A DNA stretch of 64,000 bases from Chlorokybus atmophyticus (Eukaryota; Streptophyta; Chlorokybophyceae; Chlorokybales; Chlorokybaceae): positions 900,899 through 964,898 of the forward strand of contig RHPI01001737.1 of NCBI GenBank assembly GCA_009103225.1, written 5' to 3'. This document shows positions 46,798 to 57,906 of the stretch, in pieces. The translations under genes and the position numbers were made by a program. How positions within the stretch are numbered: the first letter of the stretch is position 1; each line of letters opens with the position of its first letter. The notes below the pieces were generated by a model. It had not been told where the DNA came from, did not search any database, and was given only the letters and a program-made list of their open reading frames with translations.

Positions 46798-48170
46798 CTA
46801 CGACTGCTGCCAACTCGTCTTCTGGCCTTTGCCCTTGCCCATCATATAAGATGTAGAGGGCTTGAGCTCAGGGTGCAGCTGCCAACAACGATTTGCCATG
46901 TGATCAGACCTCCTGCAAGAAGCGCAAGTCACCTTTGGCTTGTCGAAGCGAGGCTTTTTGACTGCTAAGGTGCCCCACATTTGCCGTCCGTGTGCTCTCT
47001 CTTCTTTTACGCTGAAACTATAGCTGTATCCTCTGGATGAGTTGCCGTAAATTGCATAGAGTGATGGAGATTGATGACCTTGATGTACTCATCCAGATAC
47101 CCAGGCCCCCACACAGTGTTGTCCCCTTTTGGCTGCAAGCAGGTGACATAATCCTTGCATAACCCACTGCGAAAGGAGCGCATCTGTGCAGCCGCATCAT
47201 ATGGAAGTGGTCTTTGGTCAACTTCATCCACCATTAGGCGCCACTCGCACGCAAACAAATTAGCACTCTTGTTGCCCATTTGAAGTTGGCCAGCTTCTCA
47301 TCGGCTTCCACCCAAGGCGCAACACTCCGGAAATGACTGCGCATGTAGTCCAGCAGTGCTTGCATGGTATTGGCGAATGTGTCCTTCTCATGCTGCGTCT
47401 ACACCTTAGCTGGTGCCAAGTTGAGAACGATGTTAAACTTGTCCTCCTTTGACATGTTAGTGGCTAAGGCCAACTAGTTGTTAATGGACTTGATCCACTT
47501 CTTAACTGTAGCCTTCCTGTCATTGGGATAAAACTTGGATGGCTTGACTAGTGCCATCTTGGCACTAGTCAAGCCAGTGCTGGTGGCGGGCGCAGAACGC
47601 AATGCCGTCACTTGCTGAGACAGATGAGAGATCAATGACTGTGCATTTTCCAAACCGAAAGTAATGCCTTGCGGCAACGCTTCCTGATGGCGACAATACT
47701 GTGGCAAGATTTCGAATGCGCAAAGCGGCCCACTGAAAGCAGCGTCAAAGACACGCAGTAAATTCTGAATTCACTGAGCTCAGTGGGTTGCAACACAAAA
47801 TGTTGGCTGTGTTGAGCTCCCTCCAAAATAGTGTGAGTAGCTGCTGGTGCAGCTGATTGCTGTGTAGTTTTCTCCCCAGGCCTATTGACATCAACATGCG
47901 CAATATGAGCAGGGTCTGCAGGCATCTCCAATGGGGTCACCCCCTGCTCAGCTTCTTTCAACCGCGTCTCTACATCAAGTGTAAGGCGTTGTTGTCTAGC
48001 GGGTTTAAGTTTTTCGAATATAATATTAGTTGTTCACCAACAAGGACGGTGTCTTCGTAAATCACCTGCAAAACGTTTCGCCTCCCCCACTGAGTAGGGT
48101 TGACTGCGGAGAAAACGTTCTTGCTTGGTGAGCTCAAGGAGATTGGCTCCTTTAACCTCATCACGTGGGT
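46798..48170 (-). pseudogene. gag of outer gypsy element
   Basis: Minus-strand frames give a coiled N-terminal part (SLISHLSQQVTALRS), then MALVKPSKFYPNDRKATVKK and a capsid-like part (RPLPYDAAAQMRSFRSGLCK). Near 46905-46850 there is a zinc knuckle CASCRRSDHMANRCWQLHP. The order matches Ty3/gypsy gag read away from the 5' LTR at 48946-49294. Frame changes lie near 47280, 47470 and 47700. The frame ends at a stop by 46798, about where the nested element's end must be. Confidence 0.7.
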
Positions 48171-48929
48171 CAACTACATCCTCCTTTTGCCCCTCTACTT
48201 GCATAGCGGTAGGCGGGGGAGTTTTAATGCCCTAAGATGTCTTCCTTAACTTGCCTTTTGCCATGTCGAAACACAGCAGTACAGCTTGTAAGAACAACGC
48301 TGTGCAAGCAAAAAGGATTGTGCAAGCGACGCTCGCAACAACCAACAACAACAAGTCTTATGCCAGAGGCTGCTCGTGTTGTAATACTAAGTGTAATGCC
48401 ACTTGAAGGATGGTGACATGAGTGAGTGTTGTCACCTATTGCGATGCAAAGCAAAGCAATTAAATGACGAAGTTCTCAACTGCAGCGCAGAGGAATATCC
48501 GAGAGGCTCCCTTAATTAATGAGGGAATTATCTTAAGAGGCTCTTTTTGCTAATAGATGTGCACAGATTCGCACACAATGCAAGCGCGCCAGCAAACACT
48601 CATGCACATCCACCTCCCCACAAGGGAGAGGGGCAGATCAGCACAAAGCAACCTATACAAGCTAAGTAATTACTTGTTTATGTCTGGCTGGTCGCGGCGA
48701 CTTGCCAAACTTTGGTTGCCGCTGGCCTGGCGGCGGTCGACCGCAGGGGGTAGGAACTAACGTGTGCGGCGGTCAGTTCGATGGTCGATGATGCGATGGT
48801 GCCTGCTGCGGCGTAGTAGGTTGCGCAGTAGGTGGCTTGCCAGGCTCCCTGAACGATGTGAATGGCGGCGCTGCTCCACCACAATAATAACCACCATAAC
48901 CACAATAAGGTCCACCCACAAGGAGGACC

Positions 48930-48943
48930 TAGCTCCGATACCA
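48930..48943 (-). other. Primer-binding site, initiator tRNA-Met type
   Basis: Two bases inside the 5' LTR the minus strand reads TGGTATCGGAGCTA. This matches the classic TGGTATCAGAGC site complementary to the 3' end of initiator tRNA-Met except for one A-to-G change. It fixes the direction and the inner boundary of the LTR. Confidence 0.85.
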
Positions 48944-48945
48944 AA

Positions 48946-49294
48946 TGTAAACGGAGAAAGCCAAACTGCCCCTTTAATCCTCTACCCCAACACCCACGCC
49001 GCCGCCATGACTGTCGTGGTAAAGAACCCCCGTCCCCACCACTCACTATCAGCCATACCTTTTACCAGTCTGGTGGATATCAACCAGTTAGGGTAAGAGT
49101 CGTGGATATCGCCCGTTGGTTGAGTTCCAACGGGCGATATCCACGACTCTAACTCATAACTTAATTGAGACTTTTATAAGAGTCTTAGTAAGCATGGAGC
49201 GAGGGGCCAATGGAGCTTGGCATATGAATGACCAATTGAGGTTGTATACAATGATCTTACGGTGAAAACTTTAGAAAAAGGGGAAAACCCAGCA
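48946..49294 (-). repeat. 5' LTR of the outer Ty3/gypsy element
   Basis: Starts TGTAAACGG on the plus strand and ends near CCCAGCA. It is homologous to 31347-31682, sharing for example GGATATCGCCCGTTG and CCAATGGAGCTTGGCATA. It differs by substitutions, a degraded outer terminus and an inverted duplication of 24 bases (49096-49119 against 49127-49150). The outside bases TCCGT pair with TCCGG at the other end as a probable target duplication. Confidence 0.82.
49096..49150. repeat. 24-bp perfect inverted repeat inside the 5' LTR
   Basis: Positions 49096-49119 and 49127-49150 are exact reverse complements around the 7-base loop TTGAGTT. The other LTR has only one copy of this sequence, so the second arm arose by an inverted duplication after insertion. 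Confidence 0.85.
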
Positions 49295-50743
49295 TCCGTT
49301 CATGCTTGATAACGTACATCACAAGTCACAATGTACACCGTTGCATATTGTAACTATGTTGATTTTATCTCAGACACCCAACTCCCGTACAATGCATATT
49401 GGTACCTTGTATCAGCCACAACTTTCGTTCATGATTGATGGTGTATGGTGCACATTACAATGAACCATTATAACAGAATAGATGACGTGTACATAGACAT
49501 GCGCCTTATATAAACATTGCAAGCCCGATATTAACAATAAGGTTGTCAGAGAGTAGACTTAACCTCTATCAATTGTAAATTCGCATACGCTGATTGTGCA
49601 AGTCAGAGATACGAACTGCATGTCTAATATGTATCAATGCCAAGTTTAACGATTTTTGGTACCTATCTTGCTTTACATGCAAAAAGATACCAATCAACCT
49701 TCTTAATACTTGCATGTCCTTAAATTTGCATGACATTTCGAGTCAAAGAACTTGTGCTTAAGTTCAAAGCGACGTACCATCTGACATGGGTCTTGGAGGC
49801 ACACCCCTACGAAAGAGCTTATATGCACTTTTTGTGCTCACTACAAATGACAACATACTTTGAAAATTGAACTCAATGCATTGTATCACATTCAACTTAT
49901 ATTGTTGATTCAATCGACTTGTTTAAACAACAGCTTCATAAGCCCTTATCCTGCACTTAAGAAGCGCGAGGCAGCATCTGATGGTTGTAATGGTTTTTGT
50001 CGGTACTTGAATACTTGTGTTTTGAACGGATCCATCCCCATCTCTCATTAAAGAAAAGCAAAGAGGATGGGTCACAAAGTTGCTACTAGCCGCAAGCTAT
50101 GCTCCAAGCTTACGGCAGTCAAGAGTGACTTCGGTTTATCTCTATATGGCTGTTGCACCCTCCTCCTCCTTGTATTCGTTCACATGACAGCTTGTTGTGC
50201 TCTTCTGCACTGTATGTGAGGCTTGGCAAACATCATCACAGCTTGCAAGCCTCACAACAGCGTTAAAGTGGTGGTATCATGTTATGTGCACCACCTACCT
50301 TGTTAATGGTTGTATAGGGTATAAACTGATGTTTCTCACACGCATAGTCATGCAACATGCACGCGGCAACACTACCGCCCAACCCTGTTAGACATGCATG
50401 CTCAAATATTGTAGGTACCTGCCCACATGGCCATGCGTTGCTTTGTGTACAGGTGCACTGCGGTGCTCTGCAACCTTTAGCAAGGTTAGTGCTTAGGGTC
50501 TGCACTAAGCCTACGTTGATCCCTACAAATTCAGGATTTGTGCATGGTTATTATCTGTGGCAGTGACGAATTATCAGCTAGTTCTAAGAGCTGGAAGTTG
50601 CTGGTTTGCTACTGATTTGAAACGTGCTTGCTTCACTTGTAATGAAGGCGAGCTTTGCTGTACTAGCTTTGATAGTATGTACTGCTCGAGACAATTTTTG
50701 CAATCCCTAACACTGCAGCTGTACATTTCGACTTGACTGCTAT
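49295..50743. other. Intergenic, AT-rich, with dispersed repeat piece
   Basis: Contains a diverged piece of the family seen at 30004-30318 (around 49377-49430, with CACCCAACTCCCGTACAATG). The rest is AT-rich noncoding sequence. The downstream end should include the RNPC3 3' UTR. No gene or RNA is supported. Confidence 0.5.
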
Positions 50744-53207
50744 TCAGCCTGCATTCTGCGGTTGTGTTATTGTTTTTGCTCCCTTCCCAAACTGAAGCGC
50801 TATGGGCTTCTCATGCAACTTGAACCTGTGTGCTTCCTCCTGCATACATGGTCGCAGCATTATGTTTAGCATAGTACGCGATTTGTCTCAGTTCAGCCCA
50901 ATGAAGCGCTCACAACATGTACAGTACCAGGGCTGCTGTGGCAAGCTCTACAGATGGGAACGTTATAAAGGCCTGGCCTTTCATTCGACCCTCCTGCATT
51001 TGCACAATCATCAGTCCAAATAGCAGGCAAGTGTGCAATGGGCACCGCAATATACAGGAGGACCTGCACCAACTGTGGGTTTGCGTCATACCTGCATCAG
51101 TCGTATACTCAACTGTTGTTCCACGTCTGCATCTGACGGAAAATGCCTCCCTGCAGAATCATGTGTTTGGAAACATACGGAATACCCCGATCAAACAAGG
51201 TCATCAAGGACAGCAACATGCAAGCTGCCATGCACAGATGCAGCGCCTCAAAGCAACACCCTGACAATGAAGAAACATACCACATATGCGCCGCAAGTCC
51301 TGAACAGTCACGGTCTTTGCGAGATTCTTGGCATAGAGAACAGCTGTTGGTTCGCCTGGTTGGTAATTCTGCACATGACCAGCCACACAAATGCATTGAC
51401 CTGCTGCGTCAATTTGCCTGCAGCAAAACTCACATGCGCAGAGCAATGAGAAACAGGCACACGACGTACCTTAAATGCAGACAGTTGAGATAACTCTTCC
51501 GGGTCGGCGCGCCCTGCGCGCAACTCTTCAGCAGACAAGACATCCCGCACTGCTTGCGTGTGTTGCGAAGTGGTTGATGGGGTTGCAGCTGAAGCAACTG
51601 GCTCTGCAGTTGGATACAAAGCGGTTCATGTAATCGATGCATAGGGTGGACGAAAGGAGAGATGGGAAACTGATTCTGATAGGTGTACCTTGCACGGGTG
51701 CAGTGTCACCCAACGGTTTTAAGGCATCTGCTAGCGCCAAGGGTGCTGGTCGAAGCTTGATCTGACATCGAGGGCAAGAAAACACAAAGCAGCACGTATC
51801 ACTCGCAAGCATTATTAGCGTTTACAATGTCAGGCTAAATTTGTGCTGCAAATGAACAGAGTCGCCGACTGCGCCACTTTTCCAAATATGACAGATAGGC
51901 GGATAACCCACCTCAACTACTGGTCTTTTTAACTTGATGACAGGCGCTGCTGCAGATGGCTTGTATGGAGCAACCTCCACGCGTGGCGCTTTGACAGGTT
52001 CATGTGCCTGCCAGTTGTCACTTGTTGATGCGCTCAGTTAAATGAAGCGTAGCTCGTGCTGGGCCCAAAGAGTATACTACAAGGCAGTGTAGTATACTCG
52101 TTGTATACTATGTAGGCTTTGTAGTATATTTCAAAGCAGTGTAGTATACTCGTTCTATAAGCACTGTGCTTACCTCCTCATCGCTTTCTTCTTCGTCGCC
52201 CTCCAAGCCGTGCACAACCCTCTCGTCTCGCGGTCTTTTCTGCACGACGCCAGGTGGTGGCAGTGGTGGACCAAAAGGTGGTGGAAGGTTCATCTTGTTC
52301 ATTAGGTGAAGGACCTGCCAACAGAGCAGTATGCACAGTTCATTGACACAACCAGTAAGATGCATGCCAGCCGTCACGCTGGTGCCATGCTCAGGCTGCA
52401 TATGACATTCTCGCCACGCACCTGTGTGTAAAGGCGAGGTACCGCAATCATTGTGTTGACAATGTTGTGAAGGATGTTGGGGTCTGGCGGCGGGTAGGAG
52501 TACCTGCAGACTGCTTACATAAGCTGAGATGATAAAGTGCTTATCTTCCAACCAAAGCTACTTTTCACACTTCGACTGTTGACAGCTATACATGACGACA
52601 AGCTTACTCCAAGTTGGCGTTAGGAGCAAAATCCATGCCCAGTCCGTATGCAGTGTTTAGAGTTGCATGCTCCTTCATGATCTGGGGGCCTGCCGGAGGA
52701 GTAGCCTTGCGCTCTTGTTTCACCGCTGTCACAAAGTCTGCTTGCAGGGCTTTGCCCATCATCTTGAGGCTGTTGGTGATCGACGCAGACCATAAGAATA
52801 ACTGGGCTTTACTCAAAACCATGCAAATAGAAACAGCTGGGTACTTGTCGCACCCGTTCAGCTTCTTCTGTGCGTCTGAAGCTTCGTCTTTGCTGGCAAA
52901 CGTCACAAAAGCAGCACTGCGCAGCCTGTTGTCCGTGTCGGAGAACCAAATTGTCATGCACATTTTTTACCAGCACGCATTGCATGTGACACGCGCACAT
53001 ACAGAGACTTCATGCGTGCATCCCCAACCTGCCAGTGTCTCCGCATGGCCGCACAGACAGCGCTCCATAGTGCGCAAGCACCCGTTGGGTAGACTCCAGC
53101 CCCATATTGTCCAATGGAAGCTGCCTTACAACCAGCGTTTGTTCATCAACAGCTGGAGGTTCAGCGAGAGCAGTGGGCACAGCTTGTGCTGCAGCAGGGG
53201 ACGGCAT
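50744..53207 (-). CDS. RNPC3: U11/U12 snRNP 65 kDa protein (minor spliceosome)
   Basis: This protein bridges U11 and U12 in the minor spliceosome, contacting U12 snRNA with its C-terminal RRM. Twelve exons in phase: 53029-53207, 52845-52925, 52608-52769, 52422-52503, 52174-52314, 51912-52007, 51689-51761, 51470-51603, 51281-51368, 51092-51150, 50928-50993 and 50744-50839 (418 aa). RRM1 starts TLVVRQLPLDN (about residue 25). The diagnostic middle motif LHLMNKMNLPPPFGPP lies at 170-185, followed by acidic EEESDEE. LSAEELRAGRADPEELSQLS precedes RRM2, which shows YQPGEPTAVLYAKNLAK, LSIRLMQEGRMKGQAFITF and HEKPIALQF. All introns are GT-AG. The start is the first ATG in frame (53207). Lies head-to-head with the amidohydrolase. 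Confidence 0.9.
52084..52154. repeat. Duplicated 19-bp intronic motif
   Basis: GCAGTGTAGTATACTCGTT occurs at 52084-52102 and again at 52136-52154, inside and next to an RNPC3 intron boundary. Further AGTATACT-like palindromic copies lie around it. This is probably a small local repeat. Confidence 0.6.
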
Positions 53208-53509
53208 AGCTACAGCACAGCTTTCCGCTGGCAGCAAGCTACGAGTGAGTGTCTAAGCTCTACAAGCTATTAAGCTGTCGAGCAAACTGCACACGACAGC
53301 ATGCTCACAGCCATAATTAGTACACGGCGTTGGATGTCCGTTTCAATCTTTGAGAATTCAGCGAGCAAGCAAGCAAGCAGCAACCGTTTGTGCATAACTA
53401 ATACTCCTGACTACCACACCAACGCCGCCGCCGCCCTGGCGTAAGCGACGAGCCAACAGGTGCGTGCAGCAGCTGGGCATTGCGGGTGTGCGGGTGCAAG
53501 CGGGCGGCC
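53208..53509. promoter_or_regulatory. Shared intergenic region, RNPC3 and amidohydrolase
   Basis: Only 302 bases separate the two divergent start codons, so both promoters or 5' UTRs must lie here unless there are unseen upstream exons. It contains short CAAGCAAGCAAG repeats near 53370 and becomes GC-rich towards the amidohydrolase start. No clear TATA box is seen. Confidence 0.45.
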
Positions 53510-56500
53510 ATGGCGCTGGCGGCGTTGGCCGCGCGGGCGGTGGAGGGGTGGTGGATCCCGTCGTCGTCGTCGCATCTTAGCGGTCTCGGGAGTGGACCAG
53601 CGCGAAGGCGACAGCGGTGCCGGTCTGCTGCTGTGCAGTGCAAGCAAGCGGAAGCTAGCCCGCCTCAACCTAGCAGCAGAAAACTGCGCATGACTTCTCA
53701 GGTGCGGCCAGCATGTTTGGCTAAGGCAAATTTGGCCAAACGCCCAAGCTCGGCATCCCTTTGGTACCTAATTATTTGCTCTCAAAGACAAGAACATTCA
53801 TGCTTAGTTGATCTCGTGGCAACTGAAAGCTACACATCGATCTATCAACAATACAGTGAATTGTACTATTTTCATCAGCCTGTGGTTTTTGCTGCTTGCA
53901 TGCACGCATACATTGGAGAGCACATCTTACGCACAGGGGGGGGGGGAGGGAGGTAGTTGTCCAATCCACTTGGTAGACAATCCTGGCCAGCAAGCGCGAG
54001 CCACTCCAGCTGCATGGCCGACAGCCAGTGGCAATTGCTGTTTGTGACTAAACCCACTATCAAAGGAGTGTCCGTAGAGCGCTCAATTTGCATCTTGAGT
54101 GCTCCGTGTCACGCATACCAGCACTGAGCACTTTGTCAACAGCACGTGTTTGCGCTGACTGCTCAGGGCATAGCTTGGACCGACAATGCGCTCGACGCGC
54201 GCATCGAGGATGCGCGGCGCAGCCTGATGCCGGGACTGCACAAGGACATGGTGCTTTGGCGGCGGCAAATACACTCCATGCCTGAGCTGGCTTTTCTGGT
54301 GAGTCAACAGGAAAGCATATGCATATGCATTCCACACACAGCGCAAACAAGCAAGGCGCATATTTGGCATGTTGTCTTTGCTTCCAATTGATTAACTGTA
54401 AACATGACTCTGTATTTATGCAGGAGACGCAGACATCGGATCTGGTTGCATCTCTCCTTCAAGAATGGGGATATGAAGTTCACAGGGGACTGGGTGGGAC
54501 CGGAGTCGTGGGCACACTCTCAGTTGGTACACAAAGGGAGCAGCCAATCATGCTCAGGTCAGTAGATGGTGGTTTTGCTCCCAATTCTTAGGCAAGGCAA
54601 TGACAATATAACGATCAGTTGTTGCACAATGATTTTGTTGCCAGTGGGGTCTTTGCTTTGACCTCGGTCTTATTGTCCAGGGCAGACATGGATGCTTTAC
54701 CAGTGCAGGAGCTTAATTCCTTTGATCACGCGTCCATTAGTCCGAATGTTATGCATGCTTGTGGTCATGACGGTGAGCTTGAGAGCTGTCTGCCTTGTGC
54801 TTTTGAATAGTGTGCATTGTGCGGTTGACGGTTATGATGCGTGCAGGACACACTGCAATGTTGCTCGGTGCTGCCAAGCATCTTGCAAGCCACCGACACG
54901 AGAAGAGGTTTGAAGGCACTATACACATTGTGTTTCAGGTGCAAGCGAAGTTGTTAATGCTGCGCGAAGTGAACAACGTGCATGTGTAAATACTTTTTTG
55001 GCAGTTGCATTCTTGCAACAACACTGCTTGTGTCCACAGCCTGCAGAGGAGGGGACAGTTACAGACAACCCTGGCAAGAGGAAAGGTGGAGGAGCACTTG
55101 CTATGCTCGAGGAAGGGCTACTTGAGCGCTTTCCCGTCCGCGCAGCTTTTGGCATGCACAACTGGTGCGTGTATGAATGTTGGTCGAGTACAACCACCAA
55201 GCCTGATCGCATTCACTTGTACTGGTCAGGCCTGGTCTGGCAGCCGGCACATTCGCAGTGCACTCAGGGCCAGTCATGGCGGCTGTGGACAACTTTGACA
55301 TCACAGTATGTGTGTCTGTCCTCGGCTCATCCCATTGTGCTTGTGCAAATAATGCAACATCTGCTGCTATGACGTTACGCTCATGCTTGTGATTTGTCCG
55401 GTTTAGATTACTGGCCAGGGGTGCCATGCTGCCATGCCGCATCTCAATCATGGTCGGGACCCTGTCGTCTGTGCCGCCCAGGTGGTCACAGCTCTCCAGG
55501 CAAGCGTTGGCAGAAATGCCTACAGTAACGCTTTGCCGTGCATTAACAGGAGCATGTCACGTCGTTGTTGGAAAACACGAGCTTGTGGAGTCCTCAGACA
55601 ACATTGTGGTGGCAGGCACTGGTCAGCCGCCACGTGGAGCCTGCTGACTCTGCAGTTGTGAGTGTAACGACCATACACGGAGGTGACGCGCATAATGTCA
55701 TCCCACCAGAGGTGCTCTCAATGCTCTGCGGCTGTTAGCGACTCGGGCACTGACTCACGTCTCAGGCTTGGTTCAACACAGGTCATGCTTGGTGGCACAG
55801 TGCGCACATTTAAGAGCACTACGCGGACTGATATCAAGAAGAATCTCGAGCGCATTGCAAATGGCATAGCTGCTGCACACGGTAACAATGCCCTCAGTTC
55901 TCCAGTTGTTAACTTCCGTCTCTATTCGCATTCAGCTCTGTACCCGACTCTGTCGATTGACCTTGCGTCCATCTATGATTGTTGTTGTGATGCAGGTTGT
56001 TCAACCACAGTCGTGTTTGATGACGGCTTCCCGGCCACAACAAACACGCCTCAAGAGGCCGCGATCTGCGCCAACGTTGCGGCCAAGGTGGCTGGCGCTG
56101 ATAGCGTGCGCCATGACACCATTCCACCCAGCATGGGAGGTGACCCCCCAGCATGGTTAACATCGTACTGGTTGATTCCAATGTATGTTGTTAGTCGGTA
56201 CATTTACACATACAACCCTAACACCAGTATTATAATAGGTGAAGACTTTGGTTATATTCTTCAACGAGTCCCAGGTCAGAACCACCACACATCAGAAAAG
56301 CATTGCACTGCACATTACATTCAACAAACAATGTTAGTTGTCTTTTGCTCTTCAGGTTGCTACCTGTGGATTGGCAATGGTCCAGCGGATTCAGGGTGCA
56401 TGCTACATAACCCGCGTTACGACTTCAACGATGAGGTGCTGCCGCTGGGTGCTGCGTATTGGGTGGAGCTTGTGCAGACACTTCTGCCTTGTGCGCAAGA

Positions 56501-56513
56501 AGGTAGTGTCTGA
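53510..56513 (+). CDS. M20-family amidohydrolase, IAA-amino acid hydrolase (ILR1)-like
   Basis: These metal-dependent enzymes cleave N-acyl amino acids; plant members release auxin from amino acid conjugates. Thirteen exons: 53510-53701, 54167-54298, 54424-54557, 54681-54772, 54847-54938, 55040-55164, 55230-55305, 55407-55499, 55616-55711, 55782-55881, 55996-56139, 56239-56274 and 56356-56513 (489 aa). Residues 1-60 are Ala/Arg/Ser-rich like a transit peptide. Motifs in order: WRRQIHSMPELAF, RADMDALPVQE, HACGHDGHTAML (metal-binding), FQPAEEG with the general-base Glu, GQGCHAAMPH, GGDAHNVIPPE and GEDFGYILQRVPG. Intron 8 begins with GC (CAG then GCAAGC), a GC-AG intron. The substrate is unknown; bacterial-type hippurate hydrolase activity is an alternative. 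Confidence 0.9.
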
Positions 56514-56812
56514 TGGGTGCGGTCTGATATGCACAACTGCAGTTGAAAAAGGTGCTTGATTTCAGAACTCGTTCAGCCCACATATTCTAGGCTTCCCTGC
56601 ATGTACAGTGTTATGTATGGGTTTCCCTTTTAAGTATGGGAATATACTTGTTGCTGCTGTGCAGGATTCATGCGCTCAGTAGTCAGAGACTACTGCATAC
56701 AAAAAGTCATAAGCATAGGTGAAGACTTCACCCCATGTTTGGGTTGACAATCTAGCAAGCTTGCTGCAAACAATTGTGTATAGATTTGTGCTATGAAATT
56801 CTGTGAAGTCAT

Positions 56813-57172
56813 TGGCATCATGCCAGCATGCTAGGCGTATGGGAACATACCGGTATAAGTGTCATGTACACACTGTAAACGTGAGTCGGTCTGCAGGCCT
56901 ACTGGTACTGCTCACACTACCACTGACAACTAGCGCCCTCATTAGTCATGACTGCCGCTGTTACTCTACTGAGAGCTGACTTTAGCCGTTAGATCTGCTA
57001 CTCAAACGGCTACGATAAGGCCTTGTCAGCAGAGCTTCGTTAATATTATATTATATATACACTTATACTACCGGCATGTTCCCATACGCCTAGCATGCTG
57101 GCATGATGCCACGAGGGCGCTTGTTGCAGTTGTCAGTGTAGGCCTGCAGAGCGACTCACGAGTTTACAATAT
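56813..57172. repeat. Rearranged inverted repeat
   Basis: Segment A (56814-56861, with GCATGCTAGGCGTATGGGAA) recurs inverted at about 57059-57110. Segment B (about 56870-56941, with GTCTGCAGGCCTAC and AGCGCCCTC) recurs inverted at about 57113-57172. The order is A, B, A inverted, B inverted, so it is not a simple hairpin. It could be two overlapping miniature elements or a rearranged one. The flanks 56514-56812 and 57173-57276 hold no gene; another piece, GTAAACTCGTGA, lies near 57290. Confidence 0.65.
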
Positions 57173-57276
57173 GGACTGACAGACGTACAATATGACATCA
57201 GCGCTTCAGCGTAGTACGGTATTACTGTTGGATACCGTACGCGATGAAACGCATATCCGCCAGCCGCGAGATATAC

Positions 57277-57768
57277 CTACAGGTTCTTGTAAACTCGTGA
57301 GGTTTTCCCCGGCTGACTCAGCCGACCAAGTTTCATAGCAGGCGCCGGCCCTGCCTGGTCTTGCCTGGTCTTTGAGTGTGTCCGCCCCCCCGTCTGCATG
57401 GAAACCAGGTTGGGACGTGGTGGCGAGAGTGGGTTGGGGGTTGGGGCGGGGCGGCGGCAGAAAGGCCCAGGGTACGAGAGAAGTGCATAAGTGAAGGTCA
57501 AGTAGCTTACAGTGGATGCACGAAGTTGGAGGAGGCGCGGGAGGTCAGCCGGCAGCAACTCAGTGCTCAGGTTGGTCAGCCTGATCATGGTTATGAGGCC
57601 GCCAACTAAGTGTGCACAGCAATGATGCGAGAAAACAACCTCTTGCTTTTGCAAGTGTTTTTGCGTCACTGTGCCGGTGGCTGATGTGCGGGAGGATTCC
57701 CGCAAGCAGTGGGTGAGAGACGTCACATCCTCTGGGAGGAAGCCCTCTCTATGTCTCCAAAGCTGCAT
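57277..57768 (-). CDS. Doubtful open frame, 163 aa
   Basis: A single-exon minus-strand frame from the first ATG (57768) to a stop at 57277. Its middle reads HHCCAHLVGGLITMIRLTNL and its end is Pro/Arg-rich. I recognise no domain, and other genes here have many introns. Part of it overlaps a copy of the nearby repeat. It could be a fragment of a gene or chance. Confidence 0.2.
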   Translation of the reverse strand: MQLWRHREGFLPEDVTSLTHCLRESSRTSATGTVTQKHLQKQEVVFSHHCCAHLVGGLITMIRLTNLSTELLPADLPRLLQLRASTVSYLTFTYALLSYPGPFCRRPAPTPNPLSPPRPNLVSMQTGGRTHSKTRQDQAGPAPAMKLGRLSQPGKTSRVYKNL

Positions 57769-57906
57769 CGAGAGCAGTAAGGTGTTGTCATGATATTGAC
57801 AAGTTGTGACACGATACCGTAACAATGCGTACGAACCCACATGTGCAGCGCACTTACTGCTGCACGTTAATGCTTCAATTTAAGTGATTGTACATACGTT
57901 CACGCA

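Larger units (their letters stand above)
31347..49294 (-). mobile_element. Outer Ty3/gypsy retrotransposon, decayed and interrupted
   Basis: A minus-strand LTR retrotransposon spans 17.9 kb but contains about 10-11 kb of a nested second element. In its own direction the order is 5' LTR (48946-49294), primer-binding site (48930-48943), gag with a zinc knuckle (about 48170-46798), the nested insertion, then protease, reverse transcriptase, RNase H and integrase (35621-32102), polypurine tract and 3' LTR (31347-31682). The RT-RNase H-integrase order is that of the Ty3/gypsy group, not copia. Pol is broken by several stops and frame changes, so the element is not autonomous. The LTRs differ from each other by substitutions, small indels and an inverted duplication, so the insertion is not recent. 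Confidence 0.85.

Noticed and set aside
50744-56513. U12-type introns within this window
   Set aside because: I looked for RTATCCTT donors with TTCCTTAAC branch sites in the rebuilt genes and found none; all supported introns look U2-type, with one clear GC-AG case.
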